A stretch of DNA of 64,000 bases, taken from Promerops cafer (lineage: Eukaryota > Chordata > Aves > Passeriformes > Nectariniidae). How positions within the stretch are numbered: the stretch's first letter is position 1; each line of letters starts with the position of its first letter. Shown here one piece after another: positions 37,701 to 49,020 of this stretch. The position numbers and the translations under genes are program-made. Location: assembly GCA_013398275.1 (NCBI GenBank), contig VZSE01006618.1, positions 832,567-896,566 of the forward strand, written 5' to 3'. Below the pieces are notes generated by a model. It was not told where the DNA came from, did no database searches, and worked only from the letters and a program-made list of their open reading frames with translations.

Positions 37701-40700
37701 GTTACACTAACAAGTAATGGTAAATTCACAAGGGTGTGAACAGTTGGTTACCATAAAAATTTATTTTGAGATCATTATAAATACACTTGAGAAAATCAAG
37801 GTATTACAAATGATCTGGGACAAAGACAGTAGCATATTTCCAAACTGCGTGCACTATTAAAATCATTGTGTGAAGACCTTGAAGGTATTGTTTTCTAATG
37901 TCAGGGCTTCAAGAACAATGTTATGGAACATACGCACAACGACAGAGAAAAGTGGTACAAATGAGGAATAGTGTAACAGTGAAACTTCAAGTAATTTCAT
38001 GCATATGGGAGAATAAATGAATAATCATTTGCTGATGGTAAATATGTCACAGTTATAATGATTTCTTGGCCAGGAAATGGCTAGTAGGGACATTACTTTT
38101 CTGTAACATTATTTCAGGTAACATCTGTAATTTCTTCAAAAAACATTTATGCCTAAATGAATTGTCAGCAGTCTTTCATTAAGTATGAATTATTTAAAAA
38201 TAATTTCTCTTGTGTAACCTGATAAACACTGTAAAGGTTTGATGCCACTTTATTCCAAGACTTGATCCCTCTGAAGTAGCTGTATTTTTGCCATTAATTT
38301 CACTATAACCAGAATCCTGCCAAAATAACTCTTCCTGCTGTAGACACAGAACTGTATATAATCTGGTCTAGGACAATTCTTTTCTCTTTTTTCTGTGATC
38401 AATAACCTCCTGCTTGTTATTATTCATAAGCAAGGAACAGTAACAGTGAGATATCTTACAGCAAAATAAAAGATGAGCCAATTAATATCTAGAAAAAGAA
38501 GAAAATATAATCACTATTTATTATTTTCTACCTTCTGCAGAAGGTTGTCTTTCAATAATTGGGATTCCTTTCTTACTACAATGCTTCAGCTTAAAATAGT
38601 TTTCCCAGTTTTGATTTAGGATAACAAAAATGTGAAGCAAAATGTTTATCTGACTATATTACTTTAAATGACTTGGGTCCATGTGCTGTTTTGACTGATA
38701 TGAGGAATGCTTAAAAGTTACAGAGGGGAAAAATGCAGTTTGTGAAATTACCAAAACCTTATTAACTTCAGTAATGAGAAGATTTTTAATAAAGAGATTC
38801 CATAATGGTTTATTTAAATAAAGTTTTAGTATTATTTGAAAGACATAAAAACTAATGTATTTCAGTGTACTTAACAAAAGCATAGAGATATTTCTGTATT
38901 GTTATTTGTGGGGTTTGAATGGTTTTTAAAAATTTGCCTATGATATATTGCAGAATTTTCCTGAGGTCGACTGGGATTTTGCTTTTGATTTCAATATAAA
39001 AAAAAAAAACAACTGACATGTAATGCCTTGGGAACTGAAGTTTCTAAACATTTGATCTGAAAACTGCAAATATAGTTAGTAATACTTATATCTCTCAATT
39101 TTGAAAAGAAAAGGGGCTTGGTAACTTTTTGTAGATTTGAGAGCTTAAAGATTATATTTTTTTATCAAAATTAGCCCATGAAAACAATCCTTCAAGATTA
39201 ATATCTTGGTATCATGAACTCTTAAAGCAAAGAGATTAATTATTTAAAAAGTAGCAAGAGAAGTGCTAATGGACTACATTTTTGTGACCTTATGCTTTAG
39301 GAGAATAGATCTTGTAAAAAGGAAATGGATGATTTCTTTGCTTTAAAATGTACTGTACTAATACTCTCTGACCTTTTTCAAAATTATGTTTCAATGATTA
39401 TAAATATACTTTCCAGATTAACCAGTAAGAGTTTTTTGAAGAACAAATAGGTAATCCATGTTGGGAAGGATCACAGTAACTATAGTGTGAGCTCAGTAGT
39501 ATAACATATAAACACAACTAGTTTTTGTGCTGTTTCTGTACTGCCGTTTTATTTTTAATTACTTGAAATTAGACCAAAATTTCAAAGAAAAACAGACATT
39601 CTGAAAATTAGAAGGACTTAAGTGAGATGAAATTAAGTAAATTCACATTCATATTACAATATAGCAGTGGTTTAATGAACTAAAGTCTCAGAAGATAAGA
39701 CAAATATTATTCATAAAATTTCAGTTTATAACTTTAGACAAGATAAATGGACAAAGTGTGGGCTCAAATGAAGAATACCATCATGATACTCTTTTGTTTA
39801 AAATAGGCAAACCTGGTCTTTTCTTCTTAGCACTGATAATATTCTGAGGATGAATATGGATGTCATCATTCATTAAAAATTTAAGTTCATACTTACACAT
39901 TAAGGTTTAAAAAAATTACTTTATATTTTAATTGCTTCCTTCACCCTAGATAATAATGTGGCAAGAAATACTGCTAGTACACTAGTACTGATAAGAAGGG
40001 ATGTATGATCATGTTGTGCCCCATTGCTCTGTCACTACGATATTTGCAACATTTTGATGGATCTTGCCCTAATTATAACTCCCCAGAGTACATTCAAATC
40101 AGAGGTTTATCTCAAATCTGAAGTTCACTGCCCTATTCATCCCCATGTATTTTTAATTATCTCAAAGTGAGTTTCAGAATTATGAAAAGCCTTGGCATGT
40201 GTTATGGAATATTTCAGAAAAAGTTGCAGTTAAATACTTAGTACCTGTGTCCTGCTGGATGTCACTGCATGGATGTATATGGAATGTGTGAGAGAGGTAT
40301 TGACAAATACTTCAATTCTTGTTAATAGGAATAGGCAGAACTTTTCACATTTAAACTTCAACAGTTCACTGCCTCAAGCATCAGCTAATTTGTGTTTCTG
40401 AACCACGGAATTTTACAGAATAATTTAGCATCTAGTGCTTCTAGTTGTGCCTATCGAGCTCAATTTTTGTCTTCTTTAATCAAATGTAAAACTTTCGATA
40501 AATGTCACCGCTGTCTTTGAACGTCCTTGATCTTTAGCAGCTTTGCTGTAGTTGCACAGAGTTGATCATGAAGTTTTCTACTCACATTTGCAGGGACAAC
40601 ACCAAGGGGGCATCTGAGCTGACAGTTTACACAGTAACAATTCCCTCTGACACATTCAATGATAGAAGCTGGAAAGGAATTTGTCCAATGCCCTCGGCTC

Positions 40701-43700
40701 TGCATTGGCTCAGTTCCATTCACATAAATGACTAGGCTGCATCAGTGTGTACAGAGAAGCTTTCTCAATAAACGAAACATAAACTTCCTAAAATCAAATT
40801 AAAAGCCCTAATGAAGGCTTGTGTTATGCGTGTGCTGCAGCCTCTTTTCCCGCCTGTGAACGTGCTCTGCCTGTAATGGCCCAGCATCCACAGAGTTGAT
40901 AGGGACGCTCCATGCCCCTCCAGCTTAGGTGCTAGATCAGTCAATGACAACTTTGTGTGCTCCTCTGCTGTGGTGCATTGGTACACCTAAGAATCATGCA
41001 TCAGATTACCTTAAATCTGTATGTTCTGCCATGTGCTGAACTCCTCTCCTGCGCCACTCATACAATTCCCCTGATTTTGCCCTTGTTCTTCATATATGTA
41101 TAAATGAGAATAAAATGAGTCCCAGTGTCTCTGTGGCATACCTTTCTTTTTATCTGTCATACTTTCTGCTCTTGATTTTAAACATTTCAAGTGCTGGAAA
41201 AAGATTAATATGAGGCACGTAAAGTGGTAGCACAGCATTCTTCAATTATTTTATTTAAGGAGCACTGGACCAGTGCCAGCTCATATTGGTTTATAACAGG
41301 GATATATTAATCCTTTCATTTTGTATGGATGAGAAACAATGACTAATGTTGTTTTACACATTTCTAAGATCTAGAAGAGTGATAGAGTTACAAATCTTTC
41401 ATTAATACTACTGAGTCTATGTCTGTCTCAGAGTACGAATTTCCAGTATCTTAGTTTTTTGTAAGAGGAACCACAAAAACTTACTGTTTATGGTAAACTA
41501 GGGGTGTTTTGTTTCAGTATTGTACCCATTATAAGCTGATGGAGGTTTGTCATGTCTGTAGAAGCAGTCATCTGGTTGGTGGGGGAACACTAAGGTGGGA
41601 AAAATGTCTGATGCCTATTCTTATGTTGATGAGGTTGAAGTTTTTTATTGCATTAATATGATGTACATTACAAAGTCATACCACAAATGAACACTGATTA
41701 GTATTAAAATACTGTTAGTCTGGGGTGACAGAGTAAGATTGTTTCTTTCTATTTTTTTTCAAATGGACAATGATAAGAGGATTCCCTTAAGTTTTCCAGA
41801 AAATGTAATTATTTATCTCATTAATTGCAATTAAAAAGCTCTAAACCAGTATTCATTTGAACATGAATCATCTGCAGACTAATGACCACTGAGAAGATCC
41901 AAATTTTCCCTCTTTTCAGTGTACAGAAAATAGCATCTGGCTCCCCCGAGTTAAAAGGCTTCTATTTGAGTTCTGTATAAACAGCCTCTTAGGGGGTTCT
42001 GAAAAATGACAGACAAAAATGAAAGATTAAATTTTAATTTATTCCCATCACTCCATATATTCTCTGGTGTATGGCATGAGGAATTGCATGTGGTACAGTG
42101 CTAATCCAGTGTTGGCAGCACTTCCAGTTACTTAAATATATTTAGAAATGTTTCCTGGTGACGAAATTTGAACTTTTCAAACTCTTTTCCATTAATGGAA
42201 AATTATAGCTTGCAGCCTGATTTCACTTTATCTAGCATTGTTTCTCCACAGATATTTTAAACATGGTGGGAAGAGACTTTTCTACTTCTTGTTAAGAAGT
42301 GACTGTGGTGGTGGGGAAGTCACTGTCTTTTAGGAATCAGCATAGAGAAAAAATGTACCTGTGAACCCCGGTGCTTCATCTTTGTGTATGCCTACAGGTT
42401 AGATTTGCTATTTCTGTCTGGCATAGCCATTTGCAATCTGATATTCCATACTGCTGATGTTAAGTGCTCCATCTGTTACATAAAGGTAAAATGACCTTAA
42501 AGCTGATTTCAATCTCTTTAATGTAGTAAATTAGATTGGACTGTTATTTAGGTCAAGTCATGGCAGTGAAAAGATACAAAGATGAGTAGCAACTCCCATA
42601 AAAAAAAAAAAAAGCTCCCTCCTCCCACAAAACCCATTATTTTTTTATTTAAGTAGAAGCATGGAAATGGAATAAGAGTAAAATACTTAAACAGGTAGAA
42701 CATGCATTTCAGCACTGAACTTTTTGGTGTGTGGCCTCTCAAGTGGAACGGCCCAGCACTGTGTGCCTGCTCTGCCTGTACTATCTGCGGCTGCAAATCA
42801 AGGGAGGTCTGGAGCCTTGCAACCTGCAAAGCAAATGCACCTGAGAGTCAGCCAGTAAGGTAGTAGAGACATTAGTCTTAAATTTCTCCATTGGATGACT
42901 TTTGCAAAACAGCATCACTGTCCCTTAACTTTCTCATTAAGCTCTTTTTTCTAAGAGCTGAACAAGATTCATCCTGAGGCAATCACCTTCTATAGCAGCC
43001 ATATTCCTTTAAAGCACATAATTATCACCACCTGCATCAATGTCCTGTTATAAGGTGCCTCTGTGTTTGCTTGGGGAAAAAACCTGTCATGCTGGACTGC
43101 ACAGGACTGAAATATAATGTACATTTAAATCCACAGCCTTCCTAGCTATTCTGGCTGGGGATCTTGCCACTCTTTAATCAGCATTCACCTGTCTGTGGGT
43201 TGTAATTAACAGATTAGGCAGCTGAGGTTTGGAATTTTGGTACTTAATTTCCAGTACTTAAGTCTGGTACTTAGGTGCCATTCTGGGTACCTAGGGCCTT
43301 TTTAGATCTGGGTTGGGAAATTTTATTATGTTTCCTGCACTGCACAAGAGGAGCATATATTGGTGCTCTTTGTGGTTGTCTGATTTCTAAAGAAGACTCT
43401 GTAATCTTTTAGATCAGCTGTTTTTCAGCCACTTCTTCATAAATTCCTAGTTACTGTAATCATCATCAGCTCTGTAGATTCTGCAATCAAGAAGGAAGAT
43501 GAACTAAAGTTATAAATTAAATATCTTTACTTCTTCAGATGCCTGAGCAATCTGTGTAGTCTGTATCAGTTCAACTAGCTCCATCTTTCTCTCTTCTCTG
43601 CAATGTAATCTATTTTGCATTATATATATTATTCACTTTTTGATCCATGCCTCTCTGATAAGGGGTGAAAGATAAAAGGTCTGTCGTTCTGCATGAACTC

Positions 43701-43908
43701 TGTTTTCAAGTTTGAGCTGTTGCCTTCTTTAAGATGCTCTCCTTCCTACCAACAGTGTTTAGTTATTGATTCTTTTCCTCTGTGGCCATTCACTTCCTAT
43801 AATGAATGAAAAAATGATCCATAATTTCTACTAACTTTTGGGTTCCTTTCGTTTTTTTCTTATTTTATTCTGCAAGTAAAGTATTAGAAAGGTGAAATAT
43901 TACCATAA
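34731..43908. other. Gene-desert sequence, no gene recognised
   Basis: This is the longest stretch (9 kb) without a recognisable transposon, which in a repeat-bearing desert can hint at regulatory constraint. Segments 35560-36260 and 40500-41030 are less AT-skewed and carry dense motif-like sequence, including the X-box at 36232. No exon, RNA gene or structured repeat was recognised. Confidence 0.4.
36232..36245. promoter_or_regulatory. Near-perfect RFX X-box
   Basis: GTTGCCATGGCGAC differs at one position from the palindromic X-box GTTGCCATGGCAAC bound by RFX dimers. It stands alone, far from any promoter seen here, so it would be an enhancer-type site if used. A CpG is retained inside the motif. 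Confidence 0.4.
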
Positions 43909-44021
43909 TTATGAGAGATGTAAACAAGGTGCATACTTTATAAAGGAAGACATTAGTATTTCAGTGCATAAGCATATCTTCTTTATACATAACATCAAGT
44001 AGACTGCGGGTCTATTTTTAC

Positions 44022-44102
44022 CAATAAACTCATAGGCATTGTCAATCTCATACCGAATAAGTCCAGAGCCAGCAAAGGAGATGGATTTGGATGTGACAGC
44101 AG
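44022..44102 (-). other. Exon-like open segment of unknown origin
   Basis: On the minus strand an 81-nt stretch is bounded by a pyrimidine-rich acceptor (CCTCTGCCCTGGTAG|) and a donor (ATTG|GTAAAA), with phase 1 at both ends. It sits in a frame open from 43909 to 44250 that has no ATG. The peptide includes SKSISFAGSGLIRYEIDNAY, with codon-like third positions. It vaguely recalls laminin-G-type strands, but I do not recognise a protein. It could be an isolated exon, a pseudoexon, part of a retroelement, or chance in a GC-richer patch (44060-44250) next to an LTR. Confidence 0.25.
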
Positions 44103-44376
44103 CTACCAGGGCAGAGGACTCACAAATCCAAGGAAGGGGGTGCCTGTGGGCACAGGTCGGAATTTGGGTCACTACCCTGATGCAGGGCTGACACCTGGCC
44201 AGGCAGGCAGCCTGCAGTGAAGCCTGGGTAGGATAGCTGTGCACAGACAAGACTAGTCTAGACTATCAGAATACAATCTGTTTATTTTAGACTACATGAT
44301 ACCTGTTTCAGACAGTCCTGACATGTATGTATCATGCTGGCATCAAAATCTTTGTTACCTCTTGTCAATACATCAT

Positions 44377-45092
44377 TGTCTTGCTTTGAAAAGACAGGTG
44401 TCTGCTAAAGAAGGCAGGAGCCTCTCTTGAAATGGAAAATGTAAACCCCCTCCCTCCAAATTAATATAATTTTGAAATTAAGGGGGCTCTCAGGCAAAAA
44501 TATGGGAATAGGAATAACAGTTCTTTATTAGGAAAAAATAAAAATAAAAATGCAGTAATACAAAACAACACTGACAGAGTACCTGACACCCTCTTGGTCA
44601 GGCTGTTGGTTGCAGTCCAATTAAATGGTGGCTGCAATCCTCCTGGAGTGACAGATGTGGTTCTGTTGAAGCAGTGATCCTGTAGAAGGGTGGAGATTTC
44701 CTCTGAAGGTCCAGTGGTGGTGTAGATGGGCCCGGTCTTCCTCTGGGAATCCAGTGGAGAAGAAAGCTGCTCCTCTGGGAATCCAGTGGGAAAAGGCTGG
44801 CTGTGGTGTTCCAGAGCTCAGATCATATCCCAGTAGGAATGCCTGGCTCCTCCTCCTGGGTGGAGCATCTCACAATGGGATGATGTAATTTTATCCGTCA
44901 TGCAGCGACACTCAATGGCCCATTAATAGAATATATTTCCCTGAGGGAGGACTGGTTGCGGAAAAGATAAAGAAAACTGCCCCACCTGGTTTTAACAGGT
45001 GGCCCACTTAACAGGAGACAACTACCCCACCTCTAACAGATGGCAATGGAATACACAACCCCAACCACTTCTTGCCTTTGCAGCTTAAGACA
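44377..45092 (-). mobile_element. Complete solo LTR (716 bp)
   Basis: The element starts TGTCTTGC and ends GCTTAAGACA, giving TG...CA termini with a 6-bp inverted match (TGTCTT/AAGACA). It is flanked by the direct repeat ATCAT at 44372-44376 and 45093-45097, a 5-bp target duplication as expected for ERVL-like or related integrases. Read on the minus strand it has AATAAA (44529-44524) 147 bp before its 3' end. It contains three related 19-bp repeats at 44699, 44739 and 44771. No internal viral genes are present. I associate the family with passerine ERVs, from recall. Confidence 0.9.
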
Positions 45093-45097
45093 ATCAT

Positions 45098-48000
45098 AAA
45101 TGTGATACCCGCTGTTTCCTGTTATTATTTTTGTTTTTCTGAATAAATTCCTTACAAAGGCATTTTAACTCAGAGTTCACACCGTAAATTGCAATTCTTG
45201 TTTATTCTTCTACAACATTAAATTAGTTCTCTGTAGAGGCTCTTCCATTTTGTCTATGCTAAGGTCTTCTATCAGCATTACTATATTTCCTATGATATCT
45301 ACAATAGATACAAAATATTAGTGGTGAATTTTTTTCCCTCCTTTCTTTGTCACTGATCATCTTTGTTAAACTGCACAGTATTATTCTTTTTTTTTTTTTA
45401 AGTAACTGTAATAATTTTACTGGTCACCACATTTTGTTCCTTCATTCCACTTTTGGATATGAGGTTTTTAATTGTGACAGGCAGCATTTGTTTAACAACA
45501 TTTTTAAAACATGCATGCACCTACCAAGAAGTAGAACTACTTGATTGGCAGATCTCTAAGTTTTCAGGAAACCTTTTCCCTATACAGAAGCTTGTGCAAA
45601 ATTTTTTCAACCACTTCTATAGCTGATCAGGATTTTGAAGATCTCCAGTGGAGGAAGAGAAGTATTTGACCAGTTAGAAGGGCCCATATTGCTGCTGTTT
45701 ACTGAATATTTTTTTAAGCAATCACTTTTCTTGTTGCATGTTTTTTACTAGTTTACAAAGGTTTTATTTATCAGTTTTGCTCTTTTGTTACACGGAATCC
45801 ACAAAATCTTCATGTTAAAACCCAGTGAAACACATGAAAAATCAGAAGCAAAAAAACTCTCTGGTTCAACATGGAAAAGTGGTATATGAATATGTTTTCT
45901 GTCCTCTGGAGCTCTTCTTAGCTTGCTGATTTCAAATATATAAGTAAAATAACCAACCATAGTGGGAACACTGGTGTATACTGGCATGAATTATGCAAAT
46001 CACTGCATTCTGATTGTACTTTTGCTCAGAGCATTGATGAGTACCCTGTAAATGAATAAAAAATGGCCAGAAAGTGGTTATGCAGATCAAGTTCTTTAAA
46101 TCAATAGATTACAGAAGAACAAGTTTGCTTCTACAAATTCAAAGCACTTCTTTTTCTGTCTGAGGTAATGTCATTTAGGTTTAATATAAAATTATTTTAT
46201 TTGAAACCTTCTCACTATATGGAAGACATTTGGGATACAAAAAATATTAAACATGAATCACTTGTTGAAATATTAATCACTGCAGTAAACCAGAACCAGA
46301 CTGAACAATAAAATACTGCAGAAATATTTTCAGGATATAGATTTTAAGACCCTGAAAAATTACTGGTTTGGGTTTTGGTGCCGTTGTTTTGAAGGACTCT
46401 TATTTGAGAAATTTTTGTATAGTATTTATACTACATAAATCTGTAAATGGAATCCATTAAGATATGGTGAATCAATTTATAGTGAATCATTTAGGATATA
46501 TATGTGTTGATAGATGACTAAGAAAATATCAAAGGTCCACATTGTCTTGTCTCTATTCACACATACTTTTCCATAGCCACACGCCAGAGTCTTCACTAAA
46601 TTTTCTCACGAAACACTGATCTCTTCTCCAAGCTCAAGAGATCTTCTTTGTATCAGAACCTCTTATATTTCTCAATTACTTTCTCCTTTTATCTTTTGAA
46701 GTTCTCACCTTAGTGAGGTGTTCAGCCCATTAGTTTTGATCTGTTAATCCAAGGTGCAGACCAATGGGTATTTTAAAAATCCTTGTGACAATGTTTTAGT
46801 GCTTATACTTAGTTGCACAAGATAAAATGGAATAATACCAGTGATGATGAGAAACCTTGTGGTAACAAAGAAAAGATAAGGAGGAAGGTCTGCCTAGAAT
46901 ACTAAGAAATAGGTGTAGTAATAAATTACTTTTTCCATAAAGGATAAATTGAATGCGTGGCAAAACATATTTCATCAGTTCTGTCCACTTTTTAGCTAGT
47001 AAACATGATTCCTTGACCATAGCAGGTTTTTGTCTGGGTCAAAATGGTACACTGACAAGATTTGAATGGTTTTTGTCAACATACTTCCTGTGGTTTTTAA
47101 GCTTTAGCAAAGCAAGTGATCATCTAAATGATAAATAATTGTTTTGGTGTCCAGGATACTGTTAGATTATCTTTTGATACCATGTCCCAGTCCTTCATTT
47201 TAAGGGCTTTTGCTCAGTGTTTTCCAGGTGGCCAGATTATGCATTTTCCAACACTATGCTTTACTGTAGCTGTGCAGAAATTAAAAATAATTAATTATTT
47301 GCAAACAAGCTGTGCTATGCTCCCACAAAGGCAATTTGACTAAAGTATTTTTGAGCTCTCTTGGGACTTTAACTTCCCTCCTGCATTGGTATTCTTCCTC
47401 TCAAATGACGAAAAGCTGCCCTTCCCACGTGTGTCAAAGCTGTTCTGGGTACTGTAGAGTCACCATTAGCTTCTTGTCAGAAGATGATGACAGTGACTAT
47501 TGTCATGTTATTGACATGGGTAAGAAGCTGATTCCCAGAACGTTATTAACACTATTCTTATTCTCAAGGAAATTAAACAAATACTTCTATCATTTCAGTG
47601 ATACTCTACAAACATTGAGTCTTCTCTATTGATTAGTCTGGTTGGAAAGACCTCATTCATGTCTCTCCATGCTACTTAAGCCCAGTGATATGGATTTTAA
47701 AAAGGCTTAAAAGGAGGGCACTAGAAAAGCAGACTACAGTGTTGTGGTACATAAAATAAAGTATGATAAATAAGATACAAGGAGGTAGAGAGGCACGGTT
47801 TTAAGATAAGCGAATTAAGTGGCAATACCAGGTTGACTTCTGTGTGTGCAATAGGACTAAGGCTCTCAGACTGTTGTTGAACACAACTGGAGGCTGGCAC
47901 AGCCCTTGCTGAAGTAGGCTGTTGAAAGCCTATTCTTCCATTTTGCAAGAAAATTTCTAGAAAAGAGAAGTATGTAATAAATTCTTACCTCTCAAGACTT

Positions 48001-48499
48001 CCTCATGGAAACCAGAGCTTTAGCTGTTGAGTACTGTAGATAGAGAAAGGCCAGAAGGAAATATCTAAGACTCAGTCTGCTATATTATGGAAAGCAGGGG
48101 GGAAAAAGAAATTTTTGGGGCTACATTGTTCTGAAAGGGTTTAAAAAGACTGGATTATATAAAATCTTCTGTAAAAAGTTTGGAATTAGATTTTCTGTAA
48201 AGGCACAGAAATTCTCACCTTTAAAGGGTAATGTAATGCATTATTCATTGTTTTCCTGAACTGGAAATTATTTATTAGTTTCTATTAACTCTGTAGTTTT
48301 AAAAGCACTCTGGGAGCAAGTATTGTAACTGCAGTCAGTGAGTTGATGAGATCCATTCAGTGGGTATTTAAGAGGATTTCCTACTGCATTTTCTAGACTG
48401 TAATTAGTCTGCACAGATTCACATAAGGAAGAAACTTCTCTGTGTTCCTGGCTATATTAATATGTATACTAACTTTTCTATATAAGATTTTTCAGCAAA
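45098..48499. other. Gene-desert sequence, no gene recognised
   Basis: AT-rich. Frames of up to 106 codons near 47312-47632 show no domain. I see no repeat family, RNA gene or structured regulatory block. Confidence 0.45.
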
Positions 48500-49020
48500 C
48501 TCAGTATCCATGCTATCTTGCTATGTCTAGGATATGGGCCCACTACTAAATGCCCAGCTCTTCAGCTTCTTGAGATCATTCTGAATGGCTTCCCAGCATT
48601 CTGGGAGATCAGCCACTCCTCCTGGTTCTCCTGGGAGATGCCCGAGGGCTGTCCTTGTCAGTGGCAATCTATGCAAAGAAGCCATTCACTGCCTCTGCCT
48701 TCTCTGCATCCTCTGTCACCAGGGTTGCTGCTCCATTTAGTAGTGGGACCACATTTTCCTTAGTTTTCCTTTTGTTATTGGTATATTTGAAGAAACCCTT
48801 CTTGCTGTTCTTGACATCCTTGGTCAAATTTAATCCCAGATGGACCTTGGCTTTCCTCATCTCATTTCTTCATAATCTGACAGCATCTCAATATTCATTC
48901 CAAGTGGCTTGTCTGTGATTCCTGTGTCTTCTTGTTGTGCCTGGGTTTTGACAGAAGTTCACAGTTCACCCATGCAGGTGAGCTCTCGCCCCCTTTGCCT
49001 GATTTCTTGCTTATTGAGAT
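48500..49020 (-). mobile_element. CR1 LINE ORF2 fragment (linker before reverse transcriptase)
   Basis: On the minus strand 48669-48860 translates to a peptide with the hallmark order RKAK..L.LNL, VKNSKKGFFKYTNNKRKT, ENVVPLLN, LVTEDAEKAEAVNGFFA. This is the conserved stretch between the endonuclease and reverse-transcriptase domains of CR1 ORF2. It ends at an in-frame stop right after FFA, and sequence on both sides is frameshifted LINE debris, so the gene is dead. The core is certain; the outer limits are approximate. Confidence 0.85.
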
